A stretch of DNA of 63,245 bases from Deltaproteobacteria bacterium (GTDB taxonomy: Bacteria; Desulfobacterota; Desulfarculia; Adiutricales; Adiutricaceae): NCBI GenBank assembly GCA_031265205.1, contig JAISCZ010000071.1:1-63245 (forward strand), given 5' to 3'. The notes under the pieces were generated by a model. It was given only the letters and a program-made list of their open reading frames with translations. It was not told the DNA's origin and ran no database searches. The translations under genes were made by a program, and so were the position numbers. Positions 35,608 through 43,508 of this stretch are shown one piece after another. Within the stretch, counting starts at the first letter, position 1; the number at the start of each line of letters is the position of its first letter.

Positions 35608-35922
35608 ATGAAATTTTTCTTTTTGTCTTTGTTGGCGTCTCTTTTTCTCCCCCTGGCCTCCACCGGCGCTTACGCCCATAAAGAATGCCTCGCGGGCCCC
35701 AATAACGCCGTGGTCTGCCCCAAGGAACCGGAAGGCGGAATCGCCCTCAACCAGAGCGGCCAATTCGCCTGCGGGGTCGGCGCCTGCGTCAGAAATCGGC
35801 ATGGCGCGGTCCAATGCTCCTCCGTCCCTGGCGGCGGCGCCGGAATCGCGACCAATGGCCTCGTCAAATGCGAGGGAAATTGCGTCGCGGGGCAAGCCAA
35901 CCTCTGCGTGACATTGCGGTAG
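35608..35922 (+). CDS. Small secreted cysteine-rich protein
   Basis: 104 residues from ATG 35608. Clean signal peptide (FFFLSLLASLFLPLASTGAYA), then a mature region of about 80 residues with eight cysteines in short Gly-rich turns (CGVGACV, VQCSSVPGGGAG, CEGNCVAG). Even cysteine number and export suggest four disulfides. No family recognised. It sits between the membrane-protein duplication and a convergent terminator. Confidence 0.7.
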   Translation: MKFFFLSLLASLFLPLASTGAYAHKECLAGPNNAVVCPKEPEGGIALNQSGQFACGVGACVRNRHGAVQCSSVPGGGAGIATNGLVKCEGNCVAGQANLCVTLR

Positions 35923-36115
35923 CGCCCCCTCCCGGGGCTTTCTCCCGCCCTCCCCGTCCACGCCGCTCTATAGTCCCGCGCGGCGCTTGGGGACGCTTGA
36001 GGTCGGCTCTGGGCGTTTCGCGCGCCGCGGCGGGGCCCTTTCGCCTTACGCTCATCGCCCCAAAAAAATGACCCCCCAGCCTCCATGGGGAAGCGAAGGG
36101 GGTCGCGCGGAAAAG

Positions 36116-36154
36116 TTTGGAGGGCTTTAAAACGGGAGTTTTAAGCCCTCCAAA
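36116..36154. terminator. Bidirectional terminator between convergent genes
   Basis: Long hairpin: TTTGGAGGGC and TTTAAAAC pair with GTTTTAA and GCCCTCCAAA around a GGGA loop, with one bulged T. T5 follows on the plus strand and CTTTTCC on the minus strand. It serves the genes ending at 35922 and 36177. Confidence 0.8.
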
Positions 36155-36176
36155 GCCTTTTTGGGTAAAACGCCCT

Positions 36177-36728
36177 TTAGAATGGCAGCACTTTCTTGCC
36201 GGCCGTCTCAAAAAGGGTGATGGCGCAACCTAAGTACAGAGCCGCCGCGCCGCAGATAATTCCCTCAAAACCCGCGACCTTGATGATCGCGGCGCTGCCG
36301 GAATAGAAGCCGATGGCCAGGATAAAGAGGAGCAGGGCCAAAGTTCCCACCACGAAGGCCAGGAGATCTTTGCCTTTAATAACGCCGGTGAGGAGCAGCA
36401 GCACGTAAACGCCCCAAATGAGCATAAAGGTGCCGGCCAGGCCGTCGGAACCTTTGGGCGCCCATTTTAAAACCGGCAGAATGTCAAAAAAGCCCACGGA
36501 AATCCAAAATCCCCCAAAGGAGGAAAAGACGACGCAGCCAAAGGTGTTGCCCTTGACGAATTCCATAATGCCGGCGATAAGTTGGACAAGGCCGCCCACG
36601 AAGAGGGCCTGGGCGAGCACCGGCGCCCCAGCCTCCAGTAGCCCCGCGTTGCAGGCGCTAAGTAAAATTGTTGAAAGACCGAAGGTGACTAAACCCAGGG
36701 GAGTTGGATTAGCTAAAGTGACTGGCAT
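36177..36728 (-). CDS. GPR1/FUN34/YaaH-type acetate/succinate transporter
   Basis: 183 residues from ATG 36728, chosen because GCAAGGAGCTTCC lies directly upstream; a longer frame to 36800 is less likely. The family motif NPTPLGLVTFG opens the protein and six hydrophobic helices follow, with FVKGNTFGCVVFSSFGGFW in the middle. Relatives (SatP/YaaH) move acetate or succinate with protons. With pta it suggests acetate exchange. Transcribed alone, with a TTGACA promoter upstream and a hairpin terminator downstream. Confidence 0.88.
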   Translation of the reverse strand: MPVTLANPTPLGLVTFGLSTILLSACNAGLLEAGAPVLAQALFVGGLVQLIAGIMEFVKGNTFGCVVFSSFGGFWISVGFFDILPVLKWAPKGSDGLAGTFMLIWGVYVLLLLTGVIKGKDLLAFVVGTLALLLFILAIGFYSGSAAIIKVAGFEGIICGAAALYLGCAITLFETAGKKVLPF

Positions 36729-36900
36729 GGAAGCTCCTTGCAAAGTACCGTGTGAGAAGTGGCCCAGGGGAGAAAACCCTTGCGGCGCGACTGTGGCCAT
36801 AGCGTCCGGGGCTTAAGAGAGCCATCGCCAACCGCCCTATCGCGATTTTAGGTTGAGACCCATGGCCAAAAATGGAAATTGTGAGTTTTATTATTACTTG

Positions 36901-36930
36901 AGACTACAAAAATCAAACGCGCGATGTCAA
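36901..36930 (-). promoter_or_regulatory. Candidate promoter of the acetate transporter gene
   Basis: Minus strand TTGACA (36930-36925), 18-bp spacer, TAGTCT (36906-36901). Perfect -35, weak -10, in an AT-rich patch about 170 bp before the start codon. Confidence 0.4.
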
Positions 36931-37902
36931 GAAATTTGTTTCGCCAAGGATTTTGCCCCTAAAAACGCGCGCGCGGCGCGCGGCCCTCTCATGGGAACGA
37001 ATATGGACGCGCTTTCGCGCCCCAAAATTTAAATTTTTGGCTCTTTTTGAAATTATGGCCGCGGCGCCCCCTTCGACGCGCTCGCGCGAAAAATTTTTTT
37101 AAGAGCCGCGAGACGACCCCGCCGCTGACCTTTAAGGCGCGCTCGAGCGTATAATTGGAGGCCCCCGCCGCCAGCCCCCATCCAAGGCTTTTAAGGGCTC
37201 TTGAAAGCTTTTGAAGGCGACGTTTAACGAAGAGAGAGAGCGCGTCCGCGGCTTTTAAGGCCTGTCGCGCGCCATTCCTTTCCCGCGCCATTCCTTTCCC
37301 GCGCCTCTCGCTTCAATCGCCGCGCTTCTTTCCCGGGTGGGCTAAAGCGGAGCGACTATTTTCTTAAGCGTCGCGGCCTTTATCTTTCCGCAAAATAATT
37401 TCAGCCTAAGCCCGCGCGAAACAGCGCCCCTAAAGCCGCCGCGCGAATTTTGGCGAGCTCTTAAAAATTATCCCGCTCTTCTCCCACTGATTTCGGATTA
37501 AACGACGCCCTCTTGACGAAAAATTTATCGCGAATAAACCCGCCACGCTTCAATAGTATCTTGTGGGTATCGCGCTTATAACGCGTGAGCGCCGCGTAAC
37601 TATCGCGTGACCATCGCGTGACTATCGCGCGGCTATCGAGAAAATATCGCTAAAATATCGCGAAAAGCGCGGCGGAGACGCGCGGAAATATAAGAAGCCA
37701 GGAGCGTTTTCCAAGCGCCGCCGCGCCTTGGGCGCTCGCCAGCGCGGGCCCAAACGGCTGAGGCCGCCGCCCCTCGCTCCCATGGCGATTTTTTTGGGGC
37801 TCCACGCGGGCCCGAAAGACAAAGAAGCCCAAGCGCCCGCGCGCGAGACGCGCGCGCTAAAAGCCCTCGCGCGAGTTTCGCGCGCGGTTCGCGAAAGGGC
37901 TC
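36931..37902. other. Gene-free stretch with a phased repeat array
   Basis: Nearly 1 kb without a supported gene, holding the 11-bp array at 37599-37664. Other frames are Arg/Ala-rich shadows. Confidence 0.5.
37599..37664. repeat. Six 11-bp units with ATCGCG core, helically phased
   Basis: Consecutive 11-bp units ACTATCGCGTG, ACCATCGCGTG, ACTATCGCGCG, GCTATCGAGAA, AATATCGCTAA, AATATCGCGAA. A looser match (TATAACGCGTG) lies at 37577-37587. An 11-bp period places the core on one face of the helix. Confidence 0.8.
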
Positions 37903-40233
37903 CTATTTGCGCAATTTTTTCTCCAGCTTTTCGCAGATGAGGTGGTAGTCAAAATTATCCAAGTGCTCGCGGAGCTCGCGGATGAGCGAATCCTCTTCCT
38001 CGTAGGCGAAACCCTCGAGTTCCGACAGGGAGTCCTCGATGAGCGAGGTCTTGCCGCGTTTAGCGTATTCCAAAACTTTACCCAGAATTTCCGGGTTGGG
38101 GCGGGTCAGTTTTTTCTTTTTCGGCTTGGCGGCGGCCAGGCTATTTTCGATCTTCACGATGGCCGAGTGGAGATCGGCGATAAGCTTTTCGGTTTTCCGC
38201 GTTAAAAGCAGGTGCGTCCCCGCGAAATCCTCGTTCGCGTCCGCGTTTTTGCCTTCCTTGGCCATGGTTTCGAGTTTAGCCGCCAGATCGCCCACCACGT
38301 TGGCCGAGATCCCGTAGCTGGAGCCCTTGAGCCCGTGGACGGAGATGGCGTAATCCTTTAAAGAGGATCTGGCCGTGGCCTTGAGGGTCTCCAAAAGCTT
38401 GGGGATATGGAGAACGTAGGACTTGAGCACTTTGAGAAATTTTTCGTCTTTCCCGTAGCGGTTGACTCCGGTCTCGATATCCAGCCCGTCGATAAAAATC
38501 TTGTTTTTCGCGAAAAGGTTCCCGTCCCCGCTTTCTTCCGCCTCCGGGGCCGAAATCCCCTCGGCGGCGGGCTCCTCCGCTGAAGGCTCGCCGCCGAACT
38601 CAGTGGGCCCGCGGCGGACGTAGCGGTTTAAAGCCGCGTCCAGCTGCATGACGTCAATGGGCTTGAGGATAAAGGCGTTAAAGCCCTTTTCCAGAAAGGT
38701 CTTATCCATCCCCGAGAGGGCGTTGGCGGTAAAGGCGACAATGGGCACCTTTTGGGAAAATTCCGTCCCGATGGCGCGAATCTTCCGCGTCGCCTCCACC
38801 CCGTCCATCCCGGGCATCATATGGTCCATGAGGATCAAGTCGAACTTTTCTTCCGGAGGGGAGTCGTCGTGGACGGCGGCGACCAGATCCACGGCCTCCC
38901 GACCGGAGGAGGCCGTGGAGATTCTCAGCCCGTAGGGGGAAAGAAGGCCCTCGGCCACGTCCAAATTCGTGGGCACGTCGTCCACCAGAAGCACGTGCCC
39001 GTAGGGCATCTGGGTTCTGGCGAGATTGCCCTCAAGACTGAGGCCCCGGACCATGGTCTTAAAGGTGATCAGATCCTGGGCCGCCTCAAAGCCGATGGGA
39101 GCGTCGTTGATGACCTTCTGGGGCAAAAGCGCGGTAAAGACGCTGCCCACCCCGAATTCGCTCTCCACGCCGATGGTCCCGCCCATCAGGTCCACCAGGT
39201 ACTTGGTGATGGAAAGGCCCAAACCCGTCCCCTCCACGTAGCGGTTGGCCTCGGAGTTGATCTGGCTGTTCTCCGTGAAAATCTTGCCGATGTCGTTCGG
39301 CTTGATGCCGACGCCCGTGTCCGTGATGGTAAAAACCACCAAGGCGTTTTCGGGGGTCTTCCGCCAGGAGACGTCGAAGCGGACCTTGCCCCTTTCGGTG
39401 TACTTGAAGGCGTTGGACAGAATGTTGTTTAAAATCTGCTTGACCCGCAGGGAATCCCCGCAGAGCCTCCGGGGTATCGTCTCGTCGATAAAAAGCTCGA
39501 AATTGATGGGCTTGGAGCCGACGCGGACGATATTGATTTGGACCACGTCATTAATCAGATCGATAATGTCGTAGTCCACGGGAATAATCACGAAGGTCCC
39601 GGCCTCGGCCCGGGAGATGTCCAAAACGTCGTTTACGATCCGCAAAAGCGAGGAGCCGGCGTTCCAGATCTTCTCCAGGTTCATGCGGGTGAGGGTGGGG
39701 AGATCGCGCTGAAGCTCCACGGCCGAGAGCCCCAAAATGGCGTTTAAGGGGGTGCGCATCTCGTGGCTGACCGTGGCCAAAAACGCGCTCTTGGCGCGCG
39801 AGGCGGCCTCGGCCGTCTCCTTGGACATGACGAGTTCCCGGTTGCGCTGGTTGAGCTGGCGGATCATGGAATTGAAGGAGTCGGCGAAGGCTCCCATAAA
39901 ATCCACGCGCTGGCTGTAGTCCCCCGCGGCAATCTGCTGGGACTGCCAGGTGAGGTGCTTGAGGGAGGAGTAAAGGGTTTTAAGGGGAGCGGCGATTTCG
40001 TTGCCGGCGCTGGGCATCTTGGCGCTCAAATCGCCCCGCGCGAGGGCGTTGGCGAAGGCTCGGGTCTCGGCGACGCACTCGGCCAAAAACATAATCCCCA
40101 GGCCCAAATTTTTGGCGTCCCCCGCGAGGGTGTCCGGATTGAAAGACGCCTTGCTGGGGTTGTAGATTACGTCGCGCAGGTAATTGAAAAGCGCCTTTTC
40201 GGGGCTTTCGGGTGGATCTTGGTTGGCCGTCAT
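37903..40233 (-). CDS. Soluble hybrid histidine kinase (HAMP-like, HisKA, HATPase, REC, HPt)
   Basis: 776 residues without transmembrane helices. N-terminal ~140 residues contain two HAMP-like segments (FANALARGDLSAKMPS, IAAGDYSQRVDFMGAFADSF). HisKA with phosphorylatable His in SHEMRTPLN (about 157). HATPase with NILSNAFKY, DTGVGI and GTGLGLSI. Receiver domain with LLVDDV, and LILMDHMMPGMDG (Asp acceptor). HPt with VHGLKGSSYGI. A full phosphorelay in one cytosolic chain. Last gene of a four-gene unit with a V4R sensor and two HD-GYP regulators. Output is probably the HD-GYP proteins. Confidence 0.9.
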   Translation of the reverse strand: MTANQDPPESPEKALFNYLRDVIYNPSKASFNPDTLAGDAKNLGLGIMFLAECVAETRAFANALARGDLSAKMPSAGNEIAAPLKTLYSSLKHLTWQSQQIAAGDYSQRVDFMGAFADSFNSMIRQLNQRNRELVMSKETAEAASRAKSAFLATVSHEMRTPLNAILGLSAVELQRDLPTLTRMNLEKIWNAGSSLLRIVNDVLDISRAEAGTFVIIPVDYDIIDLINDVVQINIVRVGSKPINFELFIDETIPRRLCGDSLRVKQILNNILSNAFKYTERGKVRFDVSWRKTPENALVVFTITDTGVGIKPNDIGKIFTENSQINSEANRYVEGTGLGLSITKYLVDLMGGTIGVESEFGVGSVFTALLPQKVINDAPIGFEAAQDLITFKTMVRGLSLEGNLARTQMPYGHVLLVDDVPTNLDVAEGLLSPYGLRISTASSGREAVDLVAAVHDDSPPEEKFDLILMDHMMPGMDGVEATRKIRAIGTEFSQKVPIVAFTANALSGMDKTFLEKGFNAFILKPIDVMQLDAALNRYVRRGPTEFGGEPSAEEPAAEGISAPEAEESGDGNLFAKNKIFIDGLDIETGVNRYGKDEKFLKVLKSYVLHIPKLLETLKATARSSLKDYAISVHGLKGSSYGISANVVGDLAAKLETMAKEGKNADANEDFAGTHLLLTRKTEKLIADLHSAIVKIENSLAAAKPKKKKLTRPNPEILGKVLEYAKRGKTSLIEDSLSELEGFAYEEEDSLIRELREHLDNFDYHLICEKLEKKLRK

Positions 40234-40251
40234 GTAAAGGCTTTCTTTGTT

Positions 40252-40788
40252 TTAGGCGAGGGGGGCGCCTTTAAAACGGCAAACCCGGTCGCCGTTGGCC
40301 CAGCAGTCGATTTCCTTCACGTCATAGGTCTTTCCCGCGAAGTCCTCGAAGACGCCGGCGATAAACCCCTCGTCGTAGGAGCAAACCGTCTCGTTGGTGA
40401 CCGGCAGCCCACTGCAATCCAGGTCCTGGGCCGCGGTGACCACGATTTCCCCGGTCACGGGGTTATGCTCCTCCAGGCGGAAGACGCAGATCTTAAGCTC
40501 CCGCAGCCTCAGTTGGAGTTCCGCGATAAAATCGGCTAAAGACCCGCGCGCCATGAGGCAGTTTTTGGCGAACTCGCTCCCCGCGAGCCGTCCCGCCGCC
40601 CGGAAATAGTCGTTGGCCTTTTCCTCCCCCATAGCGTCGCTCATCACGGAGAGCATCGTGTACTGCATGAGCCGGTAGACCAAAACGGGCATCTCCTCGC
40701 CCAAATCTCCCCGGCCTTCCCGGATATCCCCCAAGGAATCCCAACTGAAGGCCGAATGCTTTTTGCCCTGAAGAAAGACGTTGTCCAT
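40252..40788 (-). CDS. V4R (4-vinyl reductase-like) small-molecule-binding protein
   Basis: 178 residues. The C-terminal half is a V4R domain with its conserved cysteines: VCSYDEGFIAGVFEDFAGK, then EIDCWANGDRVCRF. The N-terminal half (FAKNCLMARGSLADFIAEL) resembles the helical part of the HNOB/V4R fold. Such domains bind small ligands or metals and often feed histidine kinases. It lies 18 nt upstream of the hybrid kinase and 17 nt downstream of an HD-GYP gene, so it is likely a sensory partner of the kinase. Confidence 0.85.
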   Translation of the reverse strand: MDNVFLQGKKHSAFSWDSLGDIREGRGDLGEEMPVLVYRLMQYTMLSVMSDAMGEEKANDYFRAAGRLAGSEFAKNCLMARGSLADFIAELQLRLRELKICVFRLEEHNPVTGEIVVTAAQDLDCSGLPVTNETVCSYDEGFIAGVFEDFAGKTYDVKEIDCWANGDRVCRFKGAPLA

Positions 40789-40805
40789 GTTTGCCGTTAC
40801 GCTCC

Positions 40806-41849
40806 CTATTCCTCAAAAAATTTGCGGGTGGGCCTTTGGTTGCTCACCGCCGCGAACTGGCCGTGGCAGGTCGCGAAGGCGTCCACGACGCAGGGGTCAA
40901 ACTGCTGGCCCGCGCTTTCCAGGATGATGTTTTTGGCCTCGTCGTGCGTCATGGCCTTGCGGTAAACCCGGTCTTCCACGATGGCGTCGTAGACGTCGGC
41001 CACGGCCATAATCCGCCCGCACAGAGGGATGTTTTCGCCCCGCAGGTTATGCGGATAGCCTTTGCCATCATAACGCTCATGGTGGGAACAGGCAATAAGG
41101 GCCGCGAACCTTAAGTAATCCTGGGTGGGAGTGCGCGCGTGCATATGCTCCAAAATATTGGCGCCGATGGCCGCGTGTCCCTTCATGATAAAGAACTCCT
41201 CGTCCGAGAGCCGTCCGCGCTTCAAAAGGATCCGGTCGGAGATGGATATCTTCCCGATATCGTGCAGGGGCGCGGCCCGCACCATCATGTCCAGGCTATA
41301 CTCCGTCAGTTCCCCCCCGAACTTGCCCCGGGAGAGGAGATTGTTGCCGAGGATGTCCACGTATTTGCTGGTGCGGATGACGTGGCCCCCGGTGTTCTCG
41401 TCGCGGCACTCGATGAGTTCCGCGACGGAGACCCCGAGGATATTGGACATGAGGACCACGCTGTCGGAGAGGTGGCTCTGGTAATCCGCGATGGAGAGGT
41501 GCAGATCCAGGCGGTGGAGGAGCAGGCTCTTTTCGGCGGGCTTGCGGATAAAATCCCTGGCCCCATGGCGCAGACACTTGACTTCCGTTTCCCGGTCGTG
41601 CTTGCTCGTCAGGAAAATCACCGGAATGCGCGAAAACTCGGGGTTCTGTTGGAGGAGGCGCAGAGTCTCGAACCCGTCCATGGCGGGCATCTCAATATCC
41701 AGGAGCACCAAATCCGGCCTCTCCTGGGCGCAGTAAGAGACCGCCTGGGTCCCCGACCGCACCAGGGAATAGGCGTAGGAGCCGGAAAGCACCTGGGCGA
41801 TCTGCTTTAAGACCGCGTCATTGTCGTCCACTACCAAAATTTCTTTCAT
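40806..41849 (-). CDS. Response regulator with HD-GYP phosphodiesterase domain (1)
   Basis: 347 residues. REC domain (EILVVDDNDAV, acceptor Asp in LVLLDIEMPAMDGF, Lys in FIRKPAE) followed by HD-GYP with HDIGK, MKGHAAIG, HHERYDGKGYP and VADVYDA, all metal and signature residues present. It is expected to hydrolyse c-di-GMP when phosphorylated. 17 nt before the V4R gene and 29 nt after the second HD-GYP gene; one operon. Confidence 0.92.
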   Translation of the reverse strand: MKEILVVDDNDAVLKQIAQVLSGSYAYSLVRSGTQAVSYCAQERPDLVLLDIEMPAMDGFETLRLLQQNPEFSRIPVIFLTSKHDRETEVKCLRHGARDFIRKPAEKSLLLHRLDLHLSIADYQSHLSDSVVLMSNILGVSVAELIECRDENTGGHVIRTSKYVDILGNNLLSRGKFGGELTEYSLDMMVRAAPLHDIGKISISDRILLKRGRLSDEEFFIMKGHAAIGANILEHMHARTPTQDYLRFAALIACSHHERYDGKGYPHNLRGENIPLCGRIMAVADVYDAIVEDRVYRKAMTHDEAKNIILESAGQQFDPCVVDAFATCHGQFAAVSNQRPTRKFFEE

Positions 41850-41878
41850 CCGCGATTTCCCTCGCTCTTCCTCTCTTT

Positions 41879-42937
41879 TTAGGAAAACCGCCTTTTGGCG
41901 GAAACGGGCAAGCTGGTCTGGACGATATTGAAGGCCCCGAAAAGGTCACTGACCGTCAGGTAAGCGTCCACCACCCGCGGATCAAAGGCGTTCCCCCGCC
42001 CGTCGAGGACGACCTGATGGGCCTCATGGTGGGTGAGGGCCGGGCGGTAGATGCGGGAGGTCAGGCAGGCGTCGTAGACGTTGGCCACGGCCAGGAGCCT
42101 GGAGCAGAAGGGAATGTCCTCCCCGGCCAGGCCGTAGGGGTAACCCTTGCCGTCCCAGCGCTCGTGGTGGCCGATGGCCATGAGCTTGGCGTATTCCAGG
42201 TATTCCTGCTCGGGAAGGCGGGCGTAAATCTTTTCCAAAAAGCTCGCCCCCACGACGGTGTGTCTTTTGATCTCCTGGTATTCCTCCTCGTTTAAGGGCC
42301 CGGGCTTCAAAAGAATCACGTCGGAGATGCCGATTTTCCCGATATCGTGGAAGGGCGAGGCCTTGACCATGAGTTCCAGGTTATGGGGATTTAAGTCGTC
42401 CGGGAACAGATCGCGCGCGAGCATGGCTTTCCCGATCATATCGAGGTACCTGGAAGTCCGCAAGACGTGTCCCCCGGTGTTGCTGTCCTTGCTTTCCACG
42501 AGGTCGGCGAACGAGATTACGATATTGTTCTCCAATTCCTTGCGCGTCTTTTCCAGATCGTACTCGTACTCGGAGAGCTGCAGGTGGAGGGCGATGCGGT
42601 GGAGGAGAATGCTCGCGTCCACGGGCTTGGTGATAAAATCCCGGGCCCCGGACTCGAGGGCGCGAATCTCCGTCTGGGCGTCCACGTAGGCGCTTAAAAA
42701 AAGCACCGGGACGTTGGCGACGGCCTTGTTTTTCTTGAGCCTCCCGATGGTCTCAAAGCCGTCCATTTCCGGCATTTCCACGTCAAGCAGAATCAAATCC
42801 GGCTTGTCCGTCTCGCAGAAAGCGAGGGCCGACTCCCCGGACCGCGCGAGGGAAAACTCGTATTTTCCCGCCAGATAGGCGGCTATTTGCTTAAGAATGG
42901 GAAGGTTGTCGTCGACAACCAAGATTTCTTTTTTCAT
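41879..42937 (-). CDS. Response regulator with HD-GYP domain (2), one variant residue
   Basis: 352 residues, same architecture as its neighbour: REC with LILLDVEMPEMDGF, then HDIGK, IKRHTVVG and HHERWDGKGYP. In the later motif the usual ADVxDAL reads ANVYDAC, replacing an Asp that normally helps hold the metal centre. Catalysis may be reduced or redirected. First gene of the signalling operon. The pair probably arose by duplication, with about half of positions shared by eye. Confidence 0.9.
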   Translation of the reverse strand: MKKEILVVDDNLPILKQIAAYLAGKYEFSLARSGESALAFCETDKPDLILLDVEMPEMDGFETIGRLKKNKAVANVPVLFLSAYVDAQTEIRALESGARDFITKPVDASILLHRIALHLQLSEYEYDLEKTRKELENNIVISFADLVESKDSNTGGHVLRTSRYLDMIGKAMLARDLFPDDLNPHNLELMVKASPFHDIGKIGISDVILLKPGPLNEEEYQEIKRHTVVGASFLEKIYARLPEQEYLEYAKLMAIGHHERWDGKGYPYGLAGEDIPFCSRLLAVANVYDACLTSRIYRPALTHHEAHQVVLDGRGNAFDPRVVDAYLTVSDLFGAFNIVQTSLPVSAKRRFS

Positions 42938-43508
42938 GGGGAGGACCGGTTGAGCGCCGGGAAAGGATCGGGACGGGGGCGAAGCGGGGTTTTCGCGAGC
43001 GAGGCCCGCTCGCGGCGCCTCCCCCCGGGGGGATTGGCGCGGGCGCGGGAAAAAAAGCGGGCGCGACCGCGAGCTAAATCTCTCGTTTGAGCCGCCGCTT
43101 GAGCCTCGCGTTTAGCGCGTAAGGCGGCTGGCGGCGCCCCCTCGGCGAGACGCGAGCCCGCGCGAAAACAAGGCGAAATAGCGCCAAAGACGCGAAAGCG
43201 CGCCATCATTTTTAGCATTGTATCCTTTTGGCCGTCAAGGCTCAAATCATTTCCGCCGCGGGCCCTCCAAAGGCCGTCTCTAAGGCCCTCCAAGGGCCAA
43301 GGAGGCCCTTGGATGGCTCGCGGAATCCCCCCCCAAAAGGGCCTTCCGGCGCGACGGAAGGGCGAAGCGAGGCCCAAACTAAGGCCCCAAATACGGCCCC
43401 AAATAAGGCCCCAAATAAGGCCCCGGCCAAGGACCGCTCCCCCCAAAAAGCCCCGGCGCGTTTCCAAAAGGGAAACGCCCAGGGCTTAAAAAAAAAGCTC
43501 GCGGCGTT
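42938..43508. other. Gene-free stretch with a short tandem repeat
   Basis: No supported gene. At 43381-43428 a 12-bp unit (AAGGCCCCAAAT) is repeated four times with small changes. A plus-strand open frame through it encodes a Lys/Ala/Pro/Asn-rich string but starts only at TTG and has no motif. Confidence 0.45.

Noticed and set aside
37561-37680. CRISPR array
   Set aside because: The repeat period is 11 bp with no spacers, so it is not a CRISPR. I saw no repeat-spacer pattern elsewhere in the window.
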